Shown in pieces: positions 18,258 to 26,186 of a stretch of DNA of 54,834 nucleotides. The notes below the pieces were generated by a model. The model had not been told where the DNA came from. It was given only the letters and a program-made list of their open reading frames with translations, and ran no database searches. The position numbers were made by a program, and so were the translations under genes. Numbering within the stretch: position 1 is the stretch's first letter; each line of letters starts with the position of its first letter. Source of the DNA: Psychrobacter immobilis (GTDB taxonomy: Bacteria > Pseudomonadota > Gammaproteobacteria > Pseudomonadales > Moraxellaceae); the NCBI GenBank assembly GCA_904846265.1, contig CAJHAA010000020.1, positions 1 through 54,834 of the forward strand. Direction: 5' to 3'.

Positions 18258-19544
18258 ATGTTGCAAGAGCAATGTTTGTGGAATATGACCGCACCTATTA
18301 TTGATACTTACAGCCAGATGAATAGCGATACTGAAGCGACTATTTGTATCATAGGCGGCGGTTATACAGGGTTGTCGGCTGCGATTCATTTGGCAGAAAA
18401 AGGCGTCAAAGTTATCCTCTTAGAGAGCCATACGATAGGCAGTGGCGGCTCTGGTAAAAGCGTAGGGCTCGTCAATGCAGGTACTTGGGCGCGCCCTGAT
18501 GATTTGAATATTGCGCTAGGTGAAGTAGCAGGTGAACGCTTGACAGACGGCCTTGGGCAAGCGCCAAGCTTAGTGTTTGATTTGATTAAGCGTTATAATA
18601 TCGATGCGCAGGCCACGCAAGCCGGTAATATCCATATGGCACATAACGCTAAAGGTGAAGTCGATGTCGACATTAGATACGAGCAGTTGAGCCGCCGCGG
18701 CGCGAACGTTGAAGTACTAACCGGCAGCAAATGCCATGAATATTGCGGTACCAAAAGTATCAATAAAGCGTTACTCGATCATCGGGCTGGTACGATAAAC
18801 CCACTGGCTTATGTCAGAGGACTCGCAAAAGTAGCAACCAGTCTTGGTGTCACTATTTATGAGCATTCCGCTGTTGAAGCCTTAGAAAAGGTAGATGGCT
18901 ATTGGTATGCAAGGACTTCTAAAGCACGCGTGAAATCTGAGCGCGTCATTATTGCAACCAACGCTTATACCGAAGGCGAGTGGACAGAAATCAAAAAGAC
19001 CTTTTATTTAGTTTATTACTATCAGATTGCATCAGAGCCACTTAGTGGCGAGGCGGCAGATCGTATTTTGCCATATAAAACAGGGGCATGGGATACACGC
19101 TTGGCCTTGTCTAGCTTTCGCCGTGATGACGACGATCGCCTATTATTGGGAACGGTGGGTGGTACACAGCTTAAACCAAAATCCTTTTATCAATCATGGG
19201 CCAATGCGGTGCAAAAGAGCTATTATCCAGATTTGCCAGCATTTAAGTGGCAGTATGAGTGGACTGGTAGTTTTGGCTTCACGCAAGATCATATTTTTCG
19301 AGTCATGGAGCCCGACGAGGGCTTGCTGACCGCAACGGCTTATAACGGTCGCGGCATTACCACAGGCACGCTAATGGGTAAATGCTTTGCAGATTATATA
19401 ATGACGGGTAATAGAGACAGTATTCCCTTACCATTTAAGACCTTAGAAGAGGCAAAAGTTTCTTTTGGCGGGATGAAATCTGGCATTACTGAGTTGGGAC
19501 TGACTTTATATCATGCAGGTCAATGTCTAAAAATAATTAGATAG
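18258..19544 (+). CDS. amaA: FAD-dependent oxidoreductase, probable L-pipecolate oxidase (AmaA-like)
   Basis: 428 aa, DAO-superfamily flavoprotein. The dinucleotide motif CIIGGGYTGLSAAIHLAEKG lies at about 31-50 with an acidic residue ending strand 2 (LLES). GSGGSGKSVGLVNAGTWARP is typical of the PuuB/AmaA branch. The C-terminal block ATAYNGRGITTGTLMG is the second FAD contact. AmaA oxidises L-pipecolate to piperideine-6-carboxylate, the step before AmaB, and the Pseudomonas protein is about the same length. The RBS AGAAGGA sits 18 bp after the NhaC gene, implying co-transcription. Gamma-glutamylputrescine oxidase is the main alternative, disfavoured by the neighbours. Confidence 0.8.
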   Translation: MLQEQCLWNMTAPIIDTYSQMNSDTEATICIIGGGYTGLSAAIHLAEKGVKVILLESHTIGSGGSGKSVGLVNAGTWARPDDLNIALGEVAGERLTDGLGQAPSLVFDLIKRYNIDAQATQAGNIHMAHNAKGEVDVDIRYEQLSRRGANVEVLTGSKCHEYCGTKSINKALLDHRAGTINPLAYVRGLAKVATSLGVTIYEHSAVEALEKVDGYWYARTSKARVKSERVIIATNAYTEGEWTEIKKTFYLVYYYQIASEPLSGEAADRILPYKTGAWDTRLALSSFRRDDDDRLLLGTVGGTQLKPKSFYQSWANAVQKSYYPDLPAFKWQYEWTGSFGFTQDHIFRVMEPDEGLLTATAYNGRGITTGTLMGKCFADYIMTGNRDSIPLPFKTLEEAKVSFGGMKSGITELGLTLYHAGQCLKIIR

Positions 19545-19704
19545 CTTTGCTGAGTCATCGTCTGATTTTTTCTACCGTTTTTAAATATAAAGGTATTCAG
19601 ACTTTAACGGCGATAGAGAGGCCGTAACAATCGTGTGATTACCAAAGCGTATTAATATCAGTATTTATTTTCTATTATCTGATATGCTATCATCTTTAAG
19701 TCAT

Positions 19705-19917
19705 TATCGTGGGTTTAACAGTTTTGTTATCGCCAGCCATTATCGTTATAAATGGTGGCGTACAAACCTTGCAACTTCCAGCACGATATAAAATAATTCT
19801 GGTAAAGCGCATGAGCCTGTACTCCGACATCCTCATTTGTGCCTGATTTTATTTGCCTATTTGGGCGTATTTCACCATTTTTCGTCGGAGTTACAGGAGT
19901 CTAAGGTGTTCAATATC
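19705..19917 (+). promoter_or_regulatory. Candidate structured 5' leader RNA, copy 1
   Basis: Aligns closely with the leader at 44884-45064. P1 pairs TATCGTG (19705-19711) with CACGATA (19782-19788). Inside it P2 pairs GTTTTGT (19721-19727) with ACAAAC (19762-19767) and is extended by CGCC/GGCG and CCATT/AATGG arms. TTGCAACTTCCAG and CTGGTAAAGCGCATGAGCC are conserved unpaired or weakly paired blocks. P3 is a long hairpin, CCTGTACTCCGAC (19816-19828) with GTCGGAGTTACAGG (19884-19897), capped by GCC-TATTT-GGGC. The downstream ATG is at 19918, so P3 ends at the ribosome-binding region. No known riboswitch class is recognised. Confidence 0.6.
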
Positions 19918-20373
19918 ATGAGCCACATTGCTAACCAATCCAAATATACCCGTCATTACCACCCACGTCATCTTCTCGCCCAGTATGCGATCAATCAGAT
20001 AGCGACACTTGAGCTGCGTTCGCAAGATATTGTCAAAGCCATGGGTTATCCTATTAAGCATACCATCCCTGCTTGTGAGCGCCTACGTCATGTATTATCG
20101 AATAAATACCTTGGGCTTGATGGCAGCTATATGGATAAATATTTTACCGCTGAAGAATTTCTAGCCGCGCTATTTTCTGTGCTGGATATCCCTTATACGC
20201 CGTTTGCAGAAGACATTGCCCAGATCAAAGATGCTGCTGTGCACGCTCAGCATGATAATAAAAATTCATCCTATGGCAGTGTGAGCAATGGCTATCAGCA
20301 GATGAGTGAACAAGATTATGAAATGGTTGATAGAGTAGAAGAATATAAGCTAAAAAAATCTAAGGAATGTTGA
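19918..20373 (+). CDS. Unknown protein of the leader-associated family, short form
   Basis: 151 aa from the ATG at 19918, chosen because the paralogue at 45065 begins with the same MSHI and AAGGTG lies 9 nt upstream; an in-frame ATG at 19837 falls inside the leader hairpin. It is clearly homologous to the 213-aa protein at 45065 over its N-terminal ~100 residues (RSQDIVKAMGYP, ERLRHVLSN, YFTAEEFL). The C-termini also align (NGYQ followed by MVD), but about 80 residues in between are missing. Either it is an internally deleted relative or the middle is dispensable. No signal peptide or membrane segment is seen, and no domain is recognised. The N-terminal part could be helix-turn-helix-like. 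Function unknown. Confidence 0.65.
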   Translation: MSHIANQSKYTRHYHPRHLLAQYAINQIATLELRSQDIVKAMGYPIKHTIPACERLRHVLSNKYLGLDGSYMDKYFTAEEFLAALFSVLDIPYTPFAEDIAQIKDAAVHAQHDNKNSSYGSVSNGYQQMSEQDYEMVDRVEEYKLKKSKEC

Positions 20374-20404
20374 TTTTTAAGCATTAGTTTTTAAGTATTA
20401 AGTA

Positions 20405-20432
20405 AAGCCTCACTGCAAAGTGAGGCTTTTTT
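20405..20432 (+). terminator. Rho-independent terminator
   Basis: Stem AAGCCTCAC / GTGAGGCTT with a short loop and six Ts, ending the leader-associated gene. The same stem sequence recurs in the terminator at 40386-40422. Confidence 0.85.
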
Positions 20433-20516
20433 CGTTGTGAACTTTTATGGTGAAATTGAAAGTTGGCTGGTATGAATATTTCATAATATTGTACAAGTTA
20501 TTGTATATCGAACTGA

Positions 20517-21155
20517 TTATATGTCAGGCTTGGATATGGCTCGCCATAAAATCACGAATAACGCATCAAACTCTGCATTAATGGGTGTATCGGTCTGGCG
20601 GATGATATGCATCAAGCCAAGACGACTGATAAAACCCATAAACACATCAAAAAGTATATAAAGGGGCACGGTGTCATTTAGTACTCCGCGGTTTTGACCA
20701 TCTTCTAATACATTCAAAAATGCGCCAATCAGCTCTTTATTTTCGTAAATCGCAATATTACGTATACGTGATGCCGATACCGAAGACAGTACCATCACGG
20801 CATCAGGATGCGAGTCTACAAAGTCAAAACAAACCCATAATGTCTTGCGCAGCCGATCTTGTACGCTATCGATGCCTTGCAAATGATCCATGATGCGCGC
20901 CGCCAACCTGCCCAATACAATATCCATGATGGTATAAAACAGCGTTTGCTTATCACCAAAATATTTATACAGCGTCTGTAGTGAGACATTGGCAGACTTT
21001 GCAATTTGTGCCATGGTCACCTCATTAGAGTCAAAACCTGCAAACACTTTACGAACGGCTTTTTCAATTTTTTCTAAAGTAGCAGGGCGCATATCGGATA
21101 AGGGTGCCAAAGCTCGGGCTGTATTCATACTAGATATCTGATTGGTAGATTGCAT
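20517..21155 (-). CDS. TetR-family regulator of the adjacent beta-oxidation operon
   Basis: 212 aa. The N-terminal helix-turn-helix spans about residues 25-70 (TLEKIEKAVRKVFAGF, then VTMAQIAKSANVSLQTLYKY and FGDKQTLFYTI), the standard TetR DNA-binding domain. The C-terminal ligand-binding part is helical and unassigned. It is divergent from the acyl-CoA dehydrogenase at 21473, and two copies of one palindrome lie in between, so it is the likely repressor of both itself and the operon. Relatives such as PsrA/FadR-type TetR proteins sense acyl-CoA; that ligand is inferred from the neighbouring genes. Confidence 0.85.
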   Translation of the reverse strand: MQSTNQISSMNTARALAPLSDMRPATLEKIEKAVRKVFAGFDSNEVTMAQIAKSANVSLQTLYKYFGDKQTLFYTIMDIVLGRLAARIMDHLQGIDSVQDRLRKTLWVCFDFVDSHPDAVMVLSSVSASRIRNIAIYENKELIGAFLNVLEDGQNRGVLNDTVPLYILFDVFMGFISRLGLMHIIRQTDTPINAEFDALFVILWRAISKPDI

Positions 21156-21238
21156 GCTTGATGATTCCTGTGCGGTGAGAATTTTTAGACTGTGCTACAG
21201 CGTCTTATTTAACGGCTTGATAAGCTAGAGTTGAAATA

Positions 21239-21254
21239 GGTAATATAAATTACT
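21239..21254. promoter_or_regulatory. Candidate TetR operator 1
   Basis: GGTAATATAAATTACT, arms GTAAT / ATTAC around four bases. It matches the consensus GGTAATnnAAATTACy shared with the site at 21348 and lies 84 bp upstream of the tetR start. Confidence 0.55.
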
Positions 21255-21347
21255 ATTATTTTTTAATAGGTTGCGCATTGTCTTTTACTGTCCTAGTATA
21301 AGTTTTGCATGATATTAAATATAAAGAATGCTTAGATTGTATATAAC

Positions 21348-21363
21348 GGTAATTAAAATTACC
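21348..21363. promoter_or_regulatory. Candidate TetR operator 2
   Basis: GGTAATTAAAATTACC, 7-bp arms (GGTAATT / AATTACC) separated by two bases. It is the better of two matching sites in the tetR-acd intergenic region, 110 bp before the acyl-CoA dehydrogenase start. Confidence 0.6.
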
Positions 21364-21399
21364 ATAAATAATATGTTTACACTCAATAGTATTTTATAT

Positions 21400-21436
21400 T
21401 AGGGCGTGTCCTCGTTTGAATTGAGGACACGCCCTA
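21400..21436. mobile_element. MITE-like element, family 1, copy B: 37-bp remnant
   Basis: TAGGGCGTGTCCTC and GAGGACACGCCCTA form a perfect 14-bp inverted repeat with only nine bases between: both termini of family 1 with the interior deleted. It sits 37 bp before the start codon, so it probably lies in the 5' untranslated region and folds as a very stable hairpin just ahead of the ribosome-binding site. Confidence 0.85.
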
Positions 21437-21472
21437 GCCATTATCAACTTCCCCTTGTCAAGGATAGACAAT

Positions 21473-22624
21473 ATGAGTATTGAAAAATTCACCCCGAACT
21501 GGATGACCGAAGAGCACCAGATGGTGCATGATAGCGCGCTTAAAATGTTTCAATCGTGGGAGCCAAAGGACGAGCAGTGGCGCAAAAACGGCATGATTGA
21601 CCGCGCTGCGTGGGAAGAGGCAGGCGCTATGGGCTTTTTATGCGCATCGATTCCAGAGGAATATGGCGGCGGCGGTGGTGACTTTGGTCATGAAGCAGCG
21701 CTTCTTTATGCGCAAGCGGAGGCCAATCAATCAGGATTTGGCGGCATGGTGCATTCAGGTATTGTCGCGCCTTATATCTTGAGTCATGGTACGGAAGCAC
21801 AGAAAAAAGAATGGCTACCTAAGATGGCGACCGGTGAGTATGTGGCTGCGATAGCCATGACCGAACCAGGCACAGGCTCAGACCTACAAAACATCAAAAC
21901 CTATGCCGTAAAAGATGGTGATGATTACATTATTAATGGCTCAAAAACCTTTATTACCAATGGTCAGCATGCCAACCTGATTTTGCTCGCCTGCAAAACC
22001 GATCGTGAAAAAGGTGCGCAAGGCGTTTCGCTTATCGTGGTAGAAACGGACAAAGTAGAAGGGTTTGAGCGTGGTCGTAATCTCGATAAGATTGGTCTGA
22101 CCTCACAAGATACTTCAGAGTTATTTTTCAGCAATGTACGTGTGCCGCAAAAGAATTTGCTTGGCACAGTAGAGGGCATGGGTTTTATTCAAATGATGCA
22201 AGAGCTGCCACGTGAGCGTCTAATCATTGCTTTAACGGGCGTTGGTGCGATGAAGCTGGCGATTAATTTGACCCTAGAGTATGTCAAAGGTCGTGAAGCC
22301 TTTGGCAAACCGATTTGGAAATTTCAAAATACGCGCTTTAAAATGGCAGAGTGCTACGCTGATTATCTCGCTGCTAGCACAATGTGTGATGCCGCTGTCG
22401 ATGCCATGTTAGAAGGCAAGTTGACGGTACCACAGGCGTCTTTGATTAAATATTGGGTAACCCAAAAGCAGTGTGACGTGATCGACGAATGCGTCCAGCT
22501 ATTTGGCGGTTATGGTTATATGACAGAATACCCGATTGCTCGCCTATATGCTGATGCGCGAGTACAAAAAATCTACGGCGGCACCAATGAAATCATGAAA
22601 GAGCTGGCGTCACGCTTTATGTAA
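21473..22624 (+). CDS. Acyl-CoA dehydrogenase, long-chain (LCAD-like) type
   Basis: 383 aa from the ATG at 21473 (RBS CAAGGATAG); an upstream in-frame TTG is less likely. Flavin-binding block AMTEPGTGSDLQNIKT, FITNGQHANL and the C-terminal GGYGYMTEYPIARLYADAR are canonical. The usual short-chain catalytic Glu position near the C-terminus is Gly (YGGTNEIMKEL). Instead a Glu stands in MMQELPRERLIIA, the arrangement of long-chain and isovaleryl-type dehydrogenases. LCAD-type enzymes accept long and 2-methyl-branched acyl-CoAs. It is the first gene of the operon facing the TetR gene. Confidence 0.88.
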   Translation: MSIEKFTPNWMTEEHQMVHDSALKMFQSWEPKDEQWRKNGMIDRAAWEEAGAMGFLCASIPEEYGGGGGDFGHEAALLYAQAEANQSGFGGMVHSGIVAPYILSHGTEAQKKEWLPKMATGEYVAAIAMTEPGTGSDLQNIKTYAVKDGDDYIINGSKTFITNGQHANLILLACKTDREKGAQGVSLIVVETDKVEGFERGRNLDKIGLTSQDTSELFFSNVRVPQKNLLGTVEGMGFIQMMQELPRERLIIALTGVGAMKLAINLTLEYVKGREAFGKPIWKFQNTRFKMAECYADYLAASTMCDAAVDAMLEGKLTVPQASLIKYWVTQKQCDVIDECVQLFGGYGYMTEYPIARLYADARVQKIYGGTNEIMKELASRFM

Positions 22625-22726
22625 TTGTCTATTTTAATTGTTAGTTCTAGTTCTTGATTCTAACATGGCGATTATATTGCCATCATCCATCATGGTTATT
22701 TATTCAAAAAATAAAAAGGGATTTTT

Positions 22727-23935
22727 ATGACTGAGACTGCTTACATTTATGACGCCATCCGTACCCCGCGTGGTAAAGGCAAAAAGGATGGCTCTTTGTA
22801 TCAGGCGTCACCGATTTGGCTTGCTCGTACCTTGTTAAAGGAAATGCAACAGCGCCACCATTTGGATACCAGTTTGGTCGATGATGTGGTGCTTGGTTGC
22901 GTGACGCCCGTTGGCGAACAGGGCTCTGATATTGCCCGTATTGCGGTCATTGACGCTGGCTGGGCGCAAAGTGTCGCGGGTGTCACTTTATCTCGATTTT
23001 GTGCCTCAGGTCTGGAGTCTATCAACTTAGCTGCTGCCAAAATCATGTCAGGTATGGAGGACATGGTGGTTGCAGGTGGCGTAGAATCGATGAGCCGCGT
23101 GCCGATGGGCTCTGATGGCGGTGCATGGTATATGGATCCACGGGTTAATGAAGCGACGCATTTTGTCCCGCAAGGCGTTGGCGCGGATACCATAGCGACG
23201 CTAAAAGGCTTTAGTCGCACCGATGTCGACGAGTTTGCTACCGAGTCACATCGCCGCGCCGCGCATGCTTGGGAGCAGGGCTATTATGATAAATCGGTCG
23301 TACCCGTCACGGATATCAATGGCATGACGTTATTGGATAAAGACGAAACCATCCGTCCCAATACCAATGTCGAAACTTTAGCTGGTCTCAATCCTTCTTT
23401 TATTATGCCGGGTAAGATGGGCTTTGATAGCGTTATCTTGGATAGATATACCACCATTGAAAAAGTAAATCACGTGCATCATGCGGGTAATTCATCAGGC
23501 ATCGTCGATGGTGCCGCAATTTGCTTAGTCGGTAGTGCAGTTGCTGGTCAAAAAGCAGGTCTGAAACCACGTGCTAAAATTACGATGGCTGCAGTCATTG
23601 GCTCAGAACCCGCTATTATGCTGACAGGGCCAACGCCTGCCTGCCAAAAAGCGCTCAAAAAAGCAGGCATGCAAGCTTCAGATATAGACCTATGGGAAAT
23701 CAACGAAGCCTTTGCTGCCGTTCCACTGAATACTGCCGATGACTTCGGACTCTCGCTTGATATCGTCAACGTCAATGGTGGTGCCATCGCTATGGGTCAT
23801 CCACTTGGTGCCACGGGCGCGATGCTCATGACCACAGTCCTTGACGAGTTAGAACGTCGCGATCTAAAAACCGCGATGATTACGCTGTGTGTGGGTGGCG
23901 GTATGGGTATTGCCACTATCATTGAGCGCGTATAG
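22727..23935 (+). CDS. Acetyl-CoA C-acyltransferase (thiolase)
   Basis: 402 aa, tetrameric-thiolase family, cleaving 3-ketoacyl-CoA with CoA. The nucleophilic Cys92 lies in [16 protein letters not shown]; the catalytic His357 in [15 protein letters not shown] and the second Cys388 in [11 protein letters not shown] are all present, as is [17 protein letters not shown] precedes the ATG. It lies between the dehydrogenase and the FadB-like gene, the expected position in a beta-oxidation operon. FadA versus AtoB cannot be decided from motifs; the setting favours a FadA-like role. Confidence 0.88.
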   Translation: MTETAYIYDAIRTPRGKGKKDGSLYQASPIWLARTLLKEMQQRHHLDTSLVDDVVLGCVTPVGEQGSDIARIAVIDAGWAQSVAGVTLSRFCASGLESINLAAAKIMSGMEDMVVAGGVESMSRVPMGSDGGAWYMDPRVNEATHFVPQGVGADTIATLKGFSRTDVDEFATESHRRAAHAWEQGYYDKSVVPVTDINGMTLLDKDETIRPNTNVETLAGLNPSFIMPGKMGFDSVILDRYTTIEKVNHVHHAGNSSGIVDGAAICLVGSAVAGQKAGLKPRAKITMAAVIGSEPAIMLTGPTPACQKALKKAGMQASDIDLWEINEAFAAVPLNTADDFGLSLDIVNVNGGAIAMGHPLGATGAMLMTTVLDELERRDLKTAMITLCVGGGMGIATIIERV

Positions 23936-24011
23936 CGCTAATAGATTTTAGTGATTGTCATTAGTTTCTAGTGACTGATATCGATATAGAATAATATAAA
24001 AAGGATTTGAA

Positions 24012-26186
24012 ATGAGCACAAACAGCGTAGACGCCATCAATGCATTGAACCACTTTTCTGCCCATCGTGATAATGATGGCATTATCACCGTCACGATTGA
24101 CCAAAGCAGCCGCAAAATGAATGTCATCGGTGACGGTTTCACCGATAGTTTTGCAGTGATGACTGACAGCTTTATTAACGACGCGTCCGCCAAAGGTTTG
24201 ATTTTAACCTCTGGCAAAGAGACGTTTGTGGTCGGTGCTGATATTGATCAGTTGGCTAATATTAAAACCGCTGAACAAGCGTTTGAGCTGGTCGAAGACC
24301 TGAAAGCCAGTTTACGCAAACTAGAGAAATCTGGTAAACCTGTCGTCGCTGCCATGAGTGGAACGGCACTTGGCGGTGGTTTGGAGTTGGCATTGGCCTG
24401 TCATTATCGTATCGCGATTGATTCGCCTAAAACCAAATTGGGTTTACCAGAAGTCAAGCTGGGTTTACTACCGGGTGGCGGCGGTACTCAGCGTTTACCG
24501 CGATTGGTCGGTATTCAATCAGCGTTAGAATTGATGACCCAAGGTAAAGAGCTGCGTCCAACTGCTGCTAAAGACATGGGTTTAATTGATGCCGTTGCCA
24601 CTGACAAAGCAGATATGCTCAAGCAGGCGACAGACTGGATTACAGCCAATCCCAGTGCCCAGCAGCCATGGGATAAAAAAGGTTTTAAAGTTCCCGGCGG
24701 TGATAGTAAGCATCCCAACATAGTGCCAGTGTTTTCTATTGCACCTGCCATGGCCAACCAAAAGTCACACGGCAATTATCCAGCCATTACTCATATCATG
24801 TCTTGCGTGTTTGAAGGCTGCTTAGTGGATATCGATACAGGACTTGAGCTTGAGTCGCGTTACTTCGCCGCTTGTGTGCTGTCTGCTGAATCTAGAAATA
24901 TGATTAATACGCTATGGACTCAGCTGAATAGTATTAAAAAAGGTCAATCGCGTCCAAATGGTTTTGAGCACTATAAAACCAAAAAAGTTGGTATTTTAGG
25001 TGCAGGCATGATGGGCGCGGGCATCGCTTATATCACTGCAAAGGCGGGGATCGACGTTATACTCCTTGACACTGACATAGCAGGCGCTGAAAAAGGCAAA
25101 GCATATTCTGCCACCATTTTGGATAAAGCCATTAGCCGTAAACGCTCCACGGAAGAGAAAAAGCAAGCGTTACTTAATCGCATCAAGCCAACAGTGTCTT
25201 ATGATGATTTGGCAGACTATGACCTTATCATTGAAGCGGTGTTTGAAAATCGTGAGATTAAAGCCAAGTGTACTGAGCAGTCTGAGGCGGTGATTTCTAA
25301 CACTGCTGTCTATGCATCTAATACGTCGACACTGCCCATTACTGGATTGGCAAAAGCCAGCACCCGACCCAATCAATTTATCGGGCTACACTTCTTTTCG
25401 CCAGTCGATAAGATGCCGTTGGTTGAGATTATCATGGGCGAGCAAACGGATGACACCACTTTAGCAAAAGCCTTTGATTATGTGCTACAAATCGGTAAAA
25501 CACCTATCGTCGTCAATGACAGTCGCGGCTTTTATACGTCACGGGTATTTGGTACTTATGTCTCAGAAGGCGTGGCGATGTTAGGCGAGGGCGTTCATCC
25601 GCGCAGCATCGAAGTTGCTGGCATGAAAACCGGTATGCCCATGCCGCCACTGGCATTGCAAGATGAGGTTTCATTAAGTTTGGCGCTACACGTGAGCGAA
25701 CAGCAGCAGTTGGATATGGCAGCGGAAGGTAAACCCATTGCTGTGCGTCCCTCGTACGAGATACTGAAAACGCTGGTCAAAGAACACAATCGCGAGGGCA
25801 AAAAGAACGCCAAAGGCTTTTATGAGTATACCGATAATGGCGACAAATACTTGTGGCCTGAGCTGATGAATTTATACCCAGCAAAAGCAGAGCAGCCATC
25901 ACAGCAAGATTTAATCGACCGTTTGATGTTTATCCAAGCCAACGAATCTGCTAAATGCTATCAAGAAAACGTCGTCCGCTCTGTCGCTGATACTAATATC
26001 GGTTCCATATTTGGCTGGGGTTTTGCGCCACATCAAGGCGGTACGCTACAGTTTATCAATTCGATGGGTTTAGAGGCGTTCATCACGCGTAGCCGTGAAC
26101 TCGCTGCCCAATACGGCGAGCGTTTTGAGCCAGCACAAATTCTGCTAGACATGGCAGATAAAGGCGAGGTGTTTTCTGATGACTGA
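24012..26186 (+). CDS. Bifunctional enoyl-CoA hydratase / 3-hydroxyacyl-CoA dehydrogenase (FadB/FadJ-like)
   Basis: 724 aa, the usual FadB/FadJ length. The N-terminal ~200 residues form a crotonase domain (VVGADIDQLANI; SGTALGGGLELALACHYRIA; GLPEVKLGLLPGGGGTQRLP with the catalytic Glu pair). From about residue 325 a NAD Rossmann domain begins with VGILGAGMMGAGIAYITAKAG, followed by GLHFFSPVDKMPLVEII (catalytic His) and VNDSRGFYTSRVF. Two hydroxyacyl dehydrogenase C-terminal repeats follow. It hydrates trans-2-enoyl-CoA and oxidises the product to 3-ketoacyl-CoA, the substrate of the upstream thiolase. Its 3' end overlaps the racemase gene by 8 bp. Confidence 0.9.
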   Translation: MSTNSVDAINALNHFSAHRDNDGIITVTIDQSSRKMNVIGDGFTDSFAVMTDSFINDASAKGLILTSGKETFVVGADIDQLANIKTAEQAFELVEDLKASLRKLEKSGKPVVAAMSGTALGGGLELALACHYRIAIDSPKTKLGLPEVKLGLLPGGGGTQRLPRLVGIQSALELMTQGKELRPTAAKDMGLIDAVATDKADMLKQATDWITANPSAQQPWDKKGFKVPGGDSKHPNIVPVFSIAPAMANQKSHGNYPAITHIMSCVFEGCLVDIDTGLELESRYFAACVLSAESRNMINTLWTQLNSIKKGQSRPNGFEHYKTKKVGILGAGMMGAGIAYITAKAGIDVILLDTDIAGAEKGKAYSATILDKAISRKRSTEEKKQALLNRIKPTVSYDDLADYDLIIEAVFENREIKAKCTEQSEAVISNTAVYASNTSTLPITGLAKASTRPNQFIGLHFFSPVDKMPLVEIIMGEQTDDTTLAKAFDYVLQIGKTPIVVNDSRGFYTSRVFGTYVSEGVAMLGEGVHPRSIEVAGMKTGMPMPPLALQDEVSLSLALHVSEQQQLDMAAEGKPIAVRPSYEILKTLVKEHNREGKKNAKGFYEYTDNGDKYLWPELMNLYPAKAEQPSQQDLIDRLMFIQANESAKCYQENVVRSVADTNIGSIFGWGFAPHQGGTLQFINSMGLEAFITRSRELAAQYGERFEPAQILLDMADKGEVFSDD

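Noticed and set aside
19837..19917. Coding extension of the leader-associated protein through its leader
   Set aside because: The frame is open in both copies, but the translated sequences are not conserved while the RNA pairing is. The conserved MSHI start follows the ribosome-binding site.
19705..19917. Group I/II intron, retron or CRISPR-associated RNA as explanation of the leader
   Set aside because: No domain V/VI-like or P3-P7 core, no reverse transcriptase or maturase, no repeat-spacer arrays and no Cas genes nearby. The fold ends at the start codon of an unrelated small protein.
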